A DNA stretch of 64,000 nucleotides from Symsagittifera roscoffensis (GCF_963678635.1 NC_087064.1:29968248-30032247), one strand, 5' to 3'. Shown: positions 19,573 through 31,592, counted from the stretch's first letter. The notes: generated by a model not told the origin, from the sequence alone. Made by a program: numbers and translations.

Positions 19573-21250
19573 GTAATTATCAGGTAAGTTTTCCAAGCTG
19601 TTAATTGAATAACCGAACCAATCCGTTCAGTTTAAATTGTTCATGAAAAGAATCAGTTGTTAATGTACGAAGGAAATTTTAGTTTGATTGGGGCATGTGG
19701 TGTATTAGGCTTTTTTCAGGAAAAGCGCTTGAAATTTCACCTGTCCCAATTTGAATTCTGTTTTTGTTAGCTCGCATTCTAATTCATTGCACTTGCGAGA
19801 GCAAATGTCGTGTAATGGGGAACTAGACTTTTTCTTCCGTGAAACTTTTTTTGCCGCTGTTAGCTCTTGCGCAGCTAGGTTTTTCTTGTGCTGTTAGCTC
19901 TTTTCCTTCTAGTTGCAAATGCTGTTGATTTACTCCTGTACTTTACTAATTTACTAGCCCTGAGTTTGTATGTTTAACCTTTTTTGTTTTTTTCTCCTTA
20001 GAACTTTATTCGGCCTTCTTGGTTTTGTCTTATGTTTAATCAGCTCAGTCAACTAATTTTATGTCTTTTGTAGGGCAGAAATTGATTTTATTTTGAAAAT
20101 TATTTTAGGTCTGCTGTCTCCCTGCTGAATCCCTACAACTGTTTCTTACAACAATTGTATGCGGCATTTGTTTTGTTTTTGTCTCAATGGTCATCTATCA
20201 TGTTTTGTTGGCTTAGTTGCCACTCGGTAAATACTAAAAGCTTATTTAATGCTGATAGTTTTTTCTCGACTTTTTCTGAATTTGGATTTTTTGAAACTTA
20301 GTTGATTCCGTCTTCTTTGCTGTTCGCTAGCCCTAGCTTGCGATGCTACGCTTGCGTTGAATGGCAAGTGAAGCCAAGCTCCGCTTCAACTCTGTGATTA
20401 GAGTTGGAAGGAAAAACTGCTCTTTATTAAGAAAAATGCGTAGGGTGAAAAACGATTGAGTTTTATTTTCGAAAACGGGTTTTCATTGTACGATTTCGAA
20501 GCGATATAAAATATTTATTTTCGGCCAACTTTTTTCAAGTAGGGTCTGCTTTATCAAGAAATATGTCAGTGATAAAATATTTCTGAAATTCAAGTAATTT
20601 CAAATAAAAAGATTGAGCATACTAAAATTGACTGCCAACCTAAGTTACTGTCTTCTTTTCGTTCATTGACATCTCAACTTAAGATAATTGTGATTCAAAT
20701 ATTTTGATAACAGTAGTTGCAAAGATTATAAGGTCTAAGAATTCATCTTTATCATTTTTTTTCCAGTTTCTTTCTTTTTTTTTGGTAAGATAACTTTGTT
20801 CAAAAAATTTTTGCTACTAGCAGAACACCGGGTAATCAAGTAGTTTTTTTAAGAGTCGAGGAGACTTTTACATAAGTTTTTATTATTTTTGAAGTTTTTC
20901 TCATTAATAGTCTTAAAGTTTTTTCCAGCTTAAGTTTATATTTTCTCGGTTTGATTTATTAAAAACTTGATCGACTTCCAATTTCAAAAATGGATTTTAA
21001 TTATCAGAGTTCCCAGCGAAATAGAATGTTTACTTATTGAACCAGTTTTGTCAAATTGGGTTAATTGAATCCAAAAAATGTCACTGATAAATTGTTCTGG
21101 AAACTCAAAGAGCTAAGGACCATCTGTTTTTTCTTTGAAAGTTGTTTTTTCTTTGAAAATATATTTTTTTCTGTGTACTTGCGTTCATTGAGTCTTTTCC
21201 AACTGCCTGTTGGCTATGTTTGATATTGCATGACAACTTCAATGTTTCAG
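19573..21250. other. Intron or flank, no firm exon
   Basis: AT-rich, with traces of repeat A (20860-20930 and 20990-21110). It ends with TGCGTTCATTGAGTCTTTTC and TTGGCTATGTTTGATATTGC (21180-21230), the block that elsewhere precedes exons. Confidence 0.4.
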
Positions 21251-21321
21251 ACTTGGAGAGACCTAAGCTCAGTTCACTCAGAAGGTGCAATATCACTGGA
21301 AACAAAATACGGAAAACTTAG
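21251..21321 (+). CDS. Candidate terminal exon
   Basis: Acceptor caatgtttcag|AC opens a phase 1 frame of 22 codons, DLERPKLSSLRRCNITG ending at TAG (21319-21321). It follows the repeat block that precedes other exons. No AATAAA lies close by, and no domain is visible. Confidence 0.25.
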
Positions 21322-21588
21322 CCACTACCCTGATAGTTATCTAGAACTTTCGTTTTCTATTTGTTCTTTTTGAAGTTAAATTTAATGAGATATTGAAATT
21401 TCAGAAAATATTGTTTTCTCTTCAGTTTGGTAACAGTTTAAGTGCTTTCAGTGACAAATTAGTGCAAAGCATGATCTGTCAGTGCTTCTATCAGTTTGAA
21501 GCGTTAAATCTTCAAAAGTTTTGATTTGTTGCAGCAGTTTTGTGAATATATATTTTAGAAACATTGCCTGGTTTTATTTGTGCTATAG

Positions 21589-21716
21589 GTGTTAAAAGAG
21601 AAAAAAGCTTCTTTTTCGTAAAATATCAGTTTCTGACATCCTATTTATCATTGCGAGTGCCAGTGCCAGACACCGTGGCCATCTTGCTTCTACAGCAAAC
21701 AGACTTGGGTAGTTGA
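21589..21716 (+). CDS. Candidate alternative terminal exon
   Basis: Acceptor tttgtgctatag|GT opens a phase 1 frame of 41 codons, starting VKREKSFFFVKYQ and ending QQTDLGS before TGA. Composition is balanced at the 3' end (CCAGTGCCAGACACCGTGGC). The peptide is unrecognised. Confidence 0.25.
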
Positions 21717-22799
21717 AACCGCTTCCAAGTGTATGATAGATTATAGCAGAATTTTCTTTGAAAACACTAGCTCCAGCTTAGCTCATCTCAGGTGTATATT
21801 TGGAACCTTTTTATTAATCATGTCAACCCAAAATATAAGTGTTTTTATATTGATCTGAGACAAGAGAGATTTGGAAGTTATCTGTCGGGTAAATTTACGG
21901 TTTTTTTCAACGAATCATAACAGCATGACTTTGGCGAAAACAGGCTCTTGAAACTCTTTAAGCCAAAGCGAGTTTGATATAAGCGTAAATCTGAAAATTG
22001 ATCATGAGCGTAGCTGTAGTCCCCCCGCTCGATTAGAAACTAAAACTAAATATGTCCTTGCTAATTTTCTGAGGTTTGAGCAGTTGCTAGTAAACCGAAT
22101 TCGTTAGAAGAGTATGCACAAAAATGTCAAATTGGGTCGTTTCTGCTAATGCAAATATCGTAGTAAAACCCTTTCAGTCGTCATTTCGAAGAAACTTTGA
22201 AAAAAAATTCAAAATGTCCCATTGTCGTGAAAAGTTTTTTCTGAAGTTTTTGAGTTTTAGTCTAATTTGTTTTAAATTTTTCATGTCGAAGACAAATGCG
22301 TAATTTCTTTACTTTTCTCTTCACATCACGCACAAAAAAAACGACCATAATTTGAAGAAAAAGGTAAAACTTTTTTTTCAGTTTTTAACGAATGTGCACA
22401 TCAACCTGCTCTCTTTGTTAGATTATGTATGCGCTGTCAATGTATGCGAGGCTGTGTCAAACTTTGGTTCAACTTACTGCTTATAAACCCTATTATACTT
22501 ACTAGTATTTTTACTTAAAACTTGCTAGTAAGTACTTTACTTTGCGCTTCTTTCTGAATAAGCTTAAAAACAAATTGTGAAAAAGCATAAAATGTGGAAA
22601 AGCATATAAGGATAGACTTTTCTTAATTAAGAAGGCGATTTTTAAACACGCAAACACTGGTTACACCGAAGACTTTAGTCAAGGTGTTATGGTATCGTGT
22701 AATGGGTTTTTTTTTAATGTCTGTTGTCAAGTGTCGACAAATAACGTCCACAGTTATCAATTATCATGTGGGCTGGACTATATCGCGCTATGTCACGTG

Positions 22800-23400
22800 A
22801 TTGCGTATGTTTGTTTCTTTATTTGTTCATCTTTATTTATTTAATTATCTGTTCTTCTATTTATTTAATTATGTTTAGTTTGCTTATATTTATTTATAAT
22901 TTATGTATGTACATATTTATTTTTGTTTGTTTTTATCACGTGTTTTGTTTATTTATTTAATTTTTCTTTCTTTCATTTAGTTTTGCTTTTATTATTTCTG
23001 CGTGTGTATTTATTTAATTTATTTATTTTCATTTATTTATATTATGGGTCTGTTTGTTTGGTTATTTGTTCATATATATTTTTTCATGTCTATTTAATTA
23101 TTTGTACATTTCACTTTTGCTTTTATTTATTTATTTATTTATTTATGTATTTATTTATGTATTTATTTATTTATTTATGTATTGATTTATTTTTTTATTC
23201 CTTATTTATTTTTCAGGTGTGTTTTGTTTATTTGTTGATATTTATTTCTATATTTATTGAATTATTCTTTCTTTCATTTAGTTTTGCTTTTATTATTTAT
23301 GTATGTGTATTTATTTCATTTATTTATTTTCATTTATTCATATTATGGGTCTGTTTGTTTGGTTATTTGTTCATATATATTTTTTCATGTCTATTTATAA
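22800..23400. repeat. ATTT-rich tandem region with a 300-bp internal duplication
   Basis: A low-complexity TTTATTTA tract. The block ATTATGGGTCTGTTTGTTTG occurs at 23041 and again at 23341, exactly 300 bases apart, and the sequence on both sides is also repeated (TTTCATTTAGTTTTGCTTTT). The long Phe/Leu/Tyr/Ile open frames here come from the repeat. Confidence 0.85.
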
Positions 23401-23858
23401 TATACTTGTATTAGGTACACAGTTATTCTATTTCAACTTTTGTGTATACTTGTATTAGGTACACTAGTTTCAATCAACTGGTCTGTGTATACTTGTATTA
23501 GGTACACAGTTTTTTTTCAACTGCTGTGTATACTTGTATTAGGTACACTGTAGTTTCAATCAACTGATCTGTGTATACTTGTATTAGGTACACAGTTTTT
23601 CTATTTCAACTGCTGTGTATACTTGTATTAGGTACACTGTAATTTCAATCAACTGGTCTGTGTATACTTGTATTAGGTACACAGTTTTTTTCAACTGCTG
23701 TGTATACTTGTATTAGGTACACTGTAGTTTCAATCAACTGATCGTGTATACTTGTATTAGGTACACAGTTTCTTTAGTTTAACTGATCTGTGTATACTTG
23801 TAATAGGTACACTGTAGTTTCAATTAACTGGCCTGTGTATACTTGTATTAGGTGTAAA
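23398..23858. repeat. Minisatellite, core TGTGTATACTTGTATTAGGT, about 11 copies
   Basis: The core TGTGTATACTTGTATTAGGT followed by ACAC recurs every 45-50 bases. Spacers alternate between a type with AGTTTTTTTCAACTGC and a type with TGTAGTTTCAATCAACTG, so the higher-order unit is a dimer of about 95 bases. The core is bounded by the inverted pair GTGTA...TACAC. Confidence 0.9.
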
Positions 23859-23899
23859 ACAGGAGGCGTTTTGCTACACATACAAACACAATCTTTTGT

Positions 23900-24830
23900 A
23901 TTTTATTATAGCTATAGAAATTGATCTACAATGCGTAAGTACGACATTTAGTTCTACGATTGTTATTTCAAATCCTTTGTCAATATTTCAGGCTCTTTGT
24001 CAATATAGCAAAATTTTGGTGTATATATGTGTTAGTAAGATTTTTAGTTCTACAACGTTTATTCAGGCTCTGTCGATATAGCAAAATATTGGTGTATACA
24101 TGTGTTAGTACGATTTTAGCTCTAGAATTGTTATTTCAGGCTCTTCGTCAATATAGCAATATTTTAGCGTATACATGTGTTAGTACCATTTTTAGTTCTC
24201 GAACTGTTATTTTATGATCTATGTCAATATATCAAAATTTTAGTGTATACATGTGTTATTACGATTTTTAGTTCTCGAACTGTTATTTCATGATCTTTGT
24301 CAATATATCAAAATTTTATTGTATACATGTGTTAGTACCATTTTTAGTTCTCGAACTGTTATTCCATGATCTTTGTCAATATAGCAAAATTTTGGTGTAT
24401 ACATGTGTTAGTACGATTTTTAGCTCTAGAACTGTTATTCCATGATCTTTGTCAATATAGCAAAAATTTGACGTATACATGTGTTAGTACGATTTTTAGC
24501 TCTCGAACTGTTATTTCATGATCTTTGCCAATATAGCAAAATTTTGGTGTATACATGTGTTCGTACGATTTTTAGCTCACGAACTGTTATTTCAGGCTCT
24601 TTGTCAATATAGTAAAATTTTGGTGTATACATGTGTTAGTACGATTTTTAGTTCTAGAAGTGTTATTTTATGATCTTCGTTGATATATCAAAAATTTAAC
24701 CTATACATGTGTTAGTACGATTTTTAGTTCTAGAACTGTTATTTCAGGCTCTTTCTCGATATAGCAAAATTTTGGTGTATACATGTATTAGTACGATTTT
24801 TTGTTCTAGTACTGTTATTCTTCAATTATT
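23900..24830. repeat. Minisatellite, about 76-bp unit, about 12 copies
   Basis: The unit contains TATACATGTGTTAGTACGAT, TTTTAGTTCTAGAACTGTTA and TTTGTCAATATAGCAAAATT, with starts near 24020, 24090, 24170, 24245, 24322, 24398, 24474, 24550, 24627, 24704 and 24778. Copies differ at a few positions (Arg-type CTCGAAC versus CTAGAAC, ATGATCTTTG versus AGGCTCTTTG). Confidence 0.9.
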
Positions 24831-25489
24831 AGTTGTTCAAGTTGTTTGGTTTTTGCTTCAGTTTCTATGCCTTCGGTGTATTGCGCGTAGCGCCTATGTT
24901 GTCATACTGCGAGTTAACTTTTCCAAACTTAATTTTTGTTGAAATCTGTATTGTCACGGAAGGAAGCGATTGTCACTTGTATTGGTCGTGATGAATATTC
25001 TGCCTTTTTTCCAGAAACAAAACTTAGCGTTTGTTCACGCTCATTTTTTACTTTTTTGTACTTAATATTTTGATTTCCTTTTAAGTTCTGTTATGAGTTT
25101 TCAAGTTCTGCTAAGATTTTTTAAGCTTCTATTTTGTGAAGCTCGAACATCAAAACCATTATTGAAGCGGAGCTCTAATTCTAGTTTTTTTTTTCTACAA
25201 ATTACAATGAAAATTGTTGTGAAATTCACATGTAATTTGGTTACTTCATTTTTAAACTTTCAGATTAAAAATCAAAACTTATCTATCAGTCTAGTTTTTT
25301 CAAATTCAGTTATTTTGACTTTGAACAGTGTCATGAAGTTTTCCATGAAGGAAAATATGGAATTTTTGAAAAAGCTATTGAAGGCAATTAATTTAAAAGT
25401 CACTGTTTTCTTCTTGGTTGGTTCCAAATGATTACTAGCTTCGTTCATTTATTTTTACAAAAACGAGTGGTTCAAAAAAATACTCTTAT

Positions 25490-26110
25490 ATTAAAACCAG
25501 TTTTGCTGCTCCGATAATTGAAAATGGGAAGAAACTTTGGATTCGGGTGTGTTTGATTTTTTCCCCGAAAAAACAGCTACCAAAAATAATCATTGGACAG
25601 GGTTGAGTCATATAACATATTAAATCCCCTTTAGTCGTGATTCGAAGGACATTAACAAAGTTCAAAAAATATTTCACCGTATCGAGAAAAATTGATTTGA
25701 AGTTTTTGATTTTTGGTCTAATTTTGAGCTAAGTAGTAAGATAGTTAGTAATTGCATTAGCAAGTAATTGCGAGGTAGTTAATTTAAGCCGTGAAAATTT
25801 AGTTTTACTCCAGTAAAGATAGCTTTTGGAGTTTATAGCGCATTTCTGCAGAAATTATTCATTATTTTTTTTTTCGTTTTTCTCGTTTTTGTTCAAAAAC
25901 TGTTTTCCAATTGATCGATTTTACTATGACTCTCAAATATGCTTATGTTCTGTTTTTTCGTTCTGTTTTTTTTTTGTTCAGATTTTTTTTATCACAACAT
26001 GCAGAAAAAAAATGACACCAATTTGAGAACACATTTTTTTTTCAAGACTGTGGTCGGAACACTCTGTGCTACTTGCACAGTAACCGGCTATCCTTGTTTG
26101 ATCTTGATTT
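25490..26110 (+). repeat. Dispersed repeat B, copy 2
   Basis: TTTTTTCCCCGAAAAAACAG, CATATTAAATCCCCTTTAG, TCGTGATTCGAAGGACATT and GTCGGAACACTCTGTGCTAC in the same order as copy 1 at 11680, with the ending AACCGGCTATCCTTGT shared. Confidence 0.6.
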
Positions 26111-26491
26111 TTGCAGGATCTTATAATCTACAATTTTTCGAATCATTTCCATTTTTGCGACTGTCTAATTTCTATGTTCTACAACTGCACTTGACATTTA
26201 TTTGTTTACTGAAACGTTCAGTTTCCTTGCTGCTACTTTCACAGTAATCTGGACTATATTTGAGGCTTAGCTTTTTTTGGGTTTTTAACTATTGAATTTT
26301 TTTACCATCGAGCTTTCCATCGAACTTATTAGGAACAAGTTTTCAACCTTAGACCTCATTGAAATAGTTTGTCCAAAAACTCATTTAATTGGGTGGTGTA
26401 GAAGCTTGGTGGGCAGCAAGAATTGGGCAATTTAAAATTGATTACCTAAATTGATGCTGATATTATCGGTGCATTGAAATTTGCGTTGCAG

Positions 26492-26704
26492 ATATTTGTG
26501 TGCTTGACAAAACCGTCCAAAATTATCAAATTGTACCAGACATTAATGTCCCAACCACAATTGCCCGAAAGTGTTTTTACGAAATCAATTTCATGGATTT
26601 GTTCTGGTCATCTTTAACTCTTTGTTTTTTTTTGCGTTTGTTGGAGCGTTCTATAATTCAAATCTATGAGTATCATAACACACAGTCGGCCTCAGACAAA
26701 GTTT
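26492..26704 (+). CDS. Candidate phase 1-1 exon
   Basis: Acceptor tttgcgttgcag|AT and strong donor GTTT|gtaaga enclose 213 bases open from phase 1 (70 codons). The phase matches the upstream series and the splice signals are good. The peptide has a hydrophobic middle (MDLFWSSLTLCFFLRLLE), unlike the other exons, and no known domain. It could belong to the same gene, to another gene, or be chance. Confidence 0.35.
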
Positions 26705-26734
26705 GTAAGAAGAAAAATTGAAATTTCAGAGCGC

Positions 26735-26830
26735 GTTGGGCGAGCGGTGCAGACAAAAGTTTCAAGATCAGAAATTCGGAAGTTTGAATCTCGGGTCCGA
26801 CAAAAGTTTTGTAATTCGGTTATCATTTGA
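26735..26830 (+). repeat. tRNA-like SINE fragment
   Basis: GTTGGGCGAGCGGTGCAG (box A-like) and GAAGTTTGAATCTCGGG (box B-like) spaced about 45 bases apart. No cloverleaf of a working tRNA is evident. Confidence 0.4.
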
Positions 26831-27369
26831 AATTGAAAAACCTAAAATCGGGTAATCAATCAAACAAAAATTGTATGTGTTAATGATTTGAGTCCTATGT
26901 TATTTTTGCCTCTAGTAAGCTGCTGAAAGAAGTTTCTGCCCTAATTGCAGAGTTACGTGATCTTATCGAATTATTACTTTCTACTGAGAGCTTACTAAAT
27001 TAATCAGGTCAGTTACTAGTGCGGCAATTTCCGGGACAGTTTCGTCTGAAAACCAAATGTCCTGGACAATTGTTGCATTTTGAATAGTTTTTTTTCGAGA
27101 CAAAAAGACTTGGGTATTCCCATTAAGTTAATTCTCGAAAAAAAATTTGAATTTGAACTCAAAAATTTGAATTTGAATTTCTGGTTCTTTATTTATTTTT
27201 GCATGAAATGGACAGAAATTGTAGGTTTCTTGTCGCTTCATTCCAGTGAAGGAGGTTTTGATATTAATCATTCCGGAGGAGTTTTGTAGCGAATAGTGAT
27301 TGATGGAAAAAAATAAAAACAAATTTGAAGAATTTCTGTAATATTTGAGCTGTATTAGTGCAATGTCAA

Positions 27370-27960
27370 AGTTTCCTAGATCTAAAATTAAATGTTCCAA
27401 TCGTTTGTATTCGAGTGTTTCAGCTTTTTTTGTTTACCGCGCGAAAACAGGTACCATAAAAAATCATTCTAATGGGTCGGGTGAATATCATTTTAAATTG
27501 TAATTTGAGCATTTAGAATTTTCAAAACTTATTTCCATTTTCAAGAAAAATTTGGTTTGAATTTTTTGAGTTTTCGTCTAATTTCGAGCGAGTAAAGCGA
27601 GCGAGCATGCGTATTTATGATTAACTTAGGCCGATACAATAGCTTATTCATGCTCACTGTTAGTTCTACTCAAGTATAAATAAATTTTGGAGTTTTCAAC
27701 GCCATTTTGAGAATTAAACTCAACTAAATTCCTGCAAAAAACAAAAACTGTATTTTTTTAATGATTTTTTTTGTATTTCTGATCATTTTTTATCCAAAAG
27801 TGTTGTCCAGTTTGCTTGTTTCACTATGACTGTCGAATATGTCTAAGTCGTAGTTTTTTTCTTCAGATCTTTTTATCACACCGCGCTGAAACAAACGACA
27901 CTAATTTGAAAGAAAATTTTTTTTAAGACTATGATCGGAACATTTTGTGCTACCTGAACA
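27370..27960 (+). repeat. Dispersed repeat B, copy 3
   Basis: ACCGCGCGAAAACAGGTACC, AAAATCATTCTAATGGGTCG, GAGTTTTCGTCTAATTTCGA and GATCGGAACATTTTGTGCTA follow the order of copies 1 and 2. Confidence 0.55.
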
Positions 27961-29176
27961 GTATTCTGGTATCCTGGTTTGGATTTGCATGCTATTTAAC
28001 ACAGAAGTAAACACTGGAGTTAAATCATGCTATAGAAATCATTTTATTCTAAGCTGCACAGTTCACTGCAAAGCTTAGTTATGTATTTGCAGTTTGCAGG
28101 GCATTATTTGCAAGTAACTTATAGCTTTTGACAAATTTACCGGACAACGTCTTAAATTTCCGAAATAATTCTGACCTTGAAACAGTGATGTGGAGTTGAA
28201 AATGCAAACGAACTTTATTAATAACATTTGAACTGTTAAAAGAGCAAACCAAAATGATTGCGCTTTTTCAGCGGTCAGTTTTTTTTAATATAACTTGAAG
28301 CTCTAAACTTCAAAATAATTTTTCATTAGCAGCGAGTTGACATGCAAATTCTCAGTCAAAAAGAATATATAACAGCCGAGAAAAAAGCAAACTCGCCAAT
28401 TCAAAGAACTAGTTCTAATTTAGTTTCAGCTTGAAGGTCAGAACTATTTCCAAAAATTAAAACGTTGCCCCATAAATTTGGTAAAAGCTATATTACACTA
28501 TCAACCTTAAGTGCTTAGTGTGTTCTACTTTCATGTAGTCAGTCAATTTTTTCAGCCGTAATCGAACATTTCACTGCAAGATTTTTTGATTAACTGAGGT
28601 GCGTTAATCGTCGTCTTCATTTCAAGTGCATGCAAAAAAAGTAGTCAAGCATATGTTTGTTTTTTAAGTGGGTTACTATGGGCAATGTTTTGAATAGTAG
28701 ACAGTCTACGCAGCTTTGTTTACCCCAGCTGCGCCTGTTTTCTTATGTGAGTTCTGTTCTTCAGATCAACTGCACAGCTTTTATGCTCATTTGAGTTATG
28801 TCCGCTAAATATTAGCTGGATCATTGCTGACCGGTTTTTGGCAGTCAAGCATGTCCTAGGAGCATGAGCTAGATCCGTCAATTAAATGACACATATTGTT
28901 GCCTGGCGTTTATTACTCAAGCATGTGGGAAGCAACTAAGTTGCCATGTCTCAGTGAACCGTTGGTAATGAGTTTGGCTTTGAAGTGGCAAATTTAGTTC
29001 GATAGCCTAATTCGTTAAGTTTTTTTTGTCATTTTGGCGAGTTAAATTTTATTAGTTTTTGCAGTTTTTTTGCTTGTGATTGCTATGTCCAGCTGTAATT
29101 CTGTGCCAAGTTTTAATTTTTTCCAGGGCTATTCTATGTTTGTATTCTCTTTTTATTTTCTTTTGGGGACACCAAG
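27960..29176. other. AT-rich sequence, no gene seen
   Basis: No open frame with splice support, and no repeat recognised within the window apart from short AT-rich similarity. Confidence 0.4.
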
Positions 29177-29316
29177 TTCAGATTTGCATTTGTGTTAGTG
29201 GTGTTTTTTGTAAGAAAAATCAAATGAAAATTCCGGAAAACACTGCAACCAATTATGGCACAATCCAAGCACCTGTAACGAGAGCTCGGAGAAAAGAATC
29301 CGAGCGCAAAAAATAA
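29177..29316 (+). CDS. Candidate terminal exon with basic tail and overlapping polyadenylation signal
   Basis: From a weak acceptor (gacaccaag) a phase 1 frame runs through CKKNQMKIPENTATNYGTIQ to TRARRKESERKK and TAA at 29314-29316. An AATAAA at 29312-29317 overlaps the stop. The basic tail and the signal suggest a gene end, but the acceptor is poor and other acceptors give other phases. Confidence 0.25.
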
Positions 29317-29919
29317 ATGTATTTTTCAAAATTCTTACATTTTTTAATCATTCGTAGAAATTTCTCAATGTTTTGCTGTTTTTCTTGCATCCGGAAAGCA
29401 TGAAAATCTCTGAGTGAAGGTTTCTAGATCCTGGTGTTGAAATTTTTTGGGAGGGAATTTGTTCTAATTTGGTTCTAATATCTCGAACAAATGTCTGTTC
29501 TTCTTAAAATTGTCTATTCTACTTTTTATCGAAAAAAATGAATTTCCATTCTTACAGGTCGGTCGTGTTACTTTTTATTTCATTTTCTTCTAGCTAAAAT
29601 TTTTTCAGCTTAAATTTGTTTTTTTTGCGAATTGAATTGTTCACTCGAAATAGTTTGTCAAGTTAATAAAATTCGCCTTCTGTTATTTAGAACAGTACAT
29701 CTGGTGCGAAATCAAAATGGCATTGATTTTTAGTTTTAATGGTCTCTTTGACTTTATTGAACGAAGTGACTTGTCCCGGGAGGCATTTCGTTCACATTAA
29801 GTGTTAAAATGTTGTTGTTTCAAATTTCTTTTCTTATTGAGCTCACTTCGGATCAACTGCACAGTTCTGGTTATTAAATTAGCCATTTTTTACGGTTGAG
29901 TCTCCAAATTAAATCCCGA

Positions 29920-30237
29920 TTTGAAATTCAGACAATTCAGCCAAAAATATGCAGACAATTCAGCCAGAGACAATTCAGCCAATAGTAGTGACCGCCGCAG
30001 TCGCGCCAACGTGTTGCGAGCTTGCCTACAGAGGGTAGGACTCTATACGAAAAACTTAGAGCCGGTTATCGCCGCAAAGCGGCGACGCGCTCGTAGCGCG
30101 CCCACCGGCGACCTTAAACCAAGAAATAGCTCCAATTCTGGGTTTTTTTTCTTTCCAATCTAGTGTTTTGTAAAACTGGCTGATTGGCTTAGGCTGACTG
30201 GTCTGTATATTTTTGGCTGAATTGTCTGAATTTCAAA
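29920..30237. mobile_element. GC-rich hairpin MITE, copy 2, with perfect terminal inverted repeats
   Basis: A perfect 31-base inverted pair bounds the element: the left begins TTTGAAATTCAGACAATTCA (29920-29950) and the right is its complement (30207-30237). The short motif GACAATTCAGCCA is repeated inside the left end. The core carries hairpins CGCCGCAAAGCGGCG and GCGCTCGTAGCGC and is far richer in GC than the surroundings. It shares the core with the copy at 2355. No coding capacity; a non-autonomous DNA transposon is the likely identity. Confidence 0.75.
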
Positions 30238-30599
30238 TTGGCTGAATTGTTTTTGGCCGAATTGTTTGTGCGTCATTTTGAGCATTTAGCATTTTGAATA
30301 TCCGGCCTAATCGAAACTTGCTTTTTATTTTGTATCAAATTTTATTAACTCAAGTTTTTAAAATTTTTCTCATGAAAATTTTTCTTTTTTGGTTGAATGC
30401 GTTTCAGCTTATTTTATCGCAACTTAGTGGCCTCCTAATGGGTCTTTTGATTATTGAAAAAAGTTTTGTGTGCGTGTGTGTTCTTTTGGAAGGGGGTAAT
30501 TAGAATTTTCTTTGGAACGTTTTTTGGTTTTTTGGCATGAATGGTTTTTAAGTATTTTCGGCCTTGTTAACGATTGGTATGTATAAATTTAAACTCAAT

Positions 30600-30685
30600 C
30601 AACTATCCGGCGCATTTGGCATAGAGGTAACACAACTGCTTGAGACGGGAAAAACTTGTGGTTCGAAATATATTTTTTTCAAATT
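30600..30685 (+). repeat. tRNA-like SINE fragment
   Basis: TTTGGCATAGAGGTAACACA (box A-like) and TGTGGTTCGAAATATA (box B-like) about 45 bases apart. Confidence 0.4.
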
Positions 30686-30869
30686 AGTTACGTTTGTTTT
30701 TCTGCGTTATGTGATAAAAGGATCTGAAAAAAAAAGAAACTTAACAATATTCGAATTCAAAGTAAAATAGGCAAATTGGGCCACCTTTTTTGTCAGAAAA
30801 AATTCAAGAAAACAAAAAAAGTAACACAAAATAACAACGTTACTTAGTTATTTTAGGCCACAAAAACTT

Positions 30870-31110
30870 CTAGGCTATTGTAAGTCTGCTCGCTCGCATT
30901 TTTTCCGCGAGTCAAGACTAATAAAAATTAAAAAATTTAAACCTGTTTTTCTTGATAGTTGGTCGTTTTTTGGAAATTTTTAAATGCCGTTCGAATCATG
31001 ACTGAAATATGATACATCACTCAACCCAGGCAAACATAAAGAAAAAGAAAAACCTAAAACACTCCCGAACACCAATTTCTCCCTTTTTTCAAATGATCGA
31101 AACAAAAATT
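30870..31110 (-). repeat. Dispersed repeat B, inverted copy
   Basis: The complement of this stretch contains GGGAGAAATTGGTGTTCGGG, GGTTGAGTGATGTATCATAT and a GATTCGAACGGC-type block in the order of repeat B. Confidence 0.45.
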
Positions 31111-31244
31111 TCTTGCCTGCCTAATAGCGTTTGATTTTTAGCTTGTTCAAACTGCTTGTAAATTTTTTCATTGTAAGATTTCCTAAATGTTTGATCGGCC
31201 GATTTAGCAGCTTTTATCCTTGATTTGTTTAGCATTCGTTTCGT

Positions 31245-31592
31245 TCAGAGGCCAGAGCTAAGACTTTCTCAAGGGAGGGGCAAATTTTCAAAAAATTTTC
31301 GGTCGACCAAATTGATTTTATATTTTCCGAGCTCTCCCGAAGCCAAAGACCTTGTTCTGGTCAAATTTTCCTGCGCTGCGCGCAAAATCTTGAAAAAACA
31401 GGCCAAAAAGACGTATTTAGTCACTTTTCGGAAACTTTTGACCAAAAGTTTGCGCTTTTCGGAGCGCGCTCCCCCATAGAAATTATTAATTATTGGCGAC
31501 AAAGTCACCTTTAGAAAATTTTAGGGCCGTCACCAAATATGGATATCTCAAAATAGTACCCGAATCCCCCCACTTAATCCGCCCCTGGTTTC
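31245..31592 (+). mobile_element. CAGGGGCGGA-family MITE
   Basis: The complement of its right end reads CCAGGGGCGGATTAAG; the interior has TTTTCGGTCGACCAAATTGA, TGCGCTGCGCGCAAAA and GATATCTCAAAATAGTACCC, the same order as the inverted element at 38207-38619. Non-coding. Confidence 0.65.

Noticed and set aside
20096-20130. Acceptor-like attttag followed by coding-like sequence
   Set aside because: A stop occurs in phase 1 after six codons and no donor fits.
22766-23414. Long open frames rich in Phe, Tyr, Leu and Ile
   Set aside because: They come from the ATTT repeat tract; no stop codon arises in that frame by composition.
23398-24830. CRISPR-like array
   Set aside because: Regularly spaced repeats, but the spacers are themselves repeated and the context is eukaryotic; this is a minisatellite.
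23896-24942. Open frames of 60-85 codons across the 76-base minisatellite
   Set aside because: Repeat-derived frames without splice or domain support.
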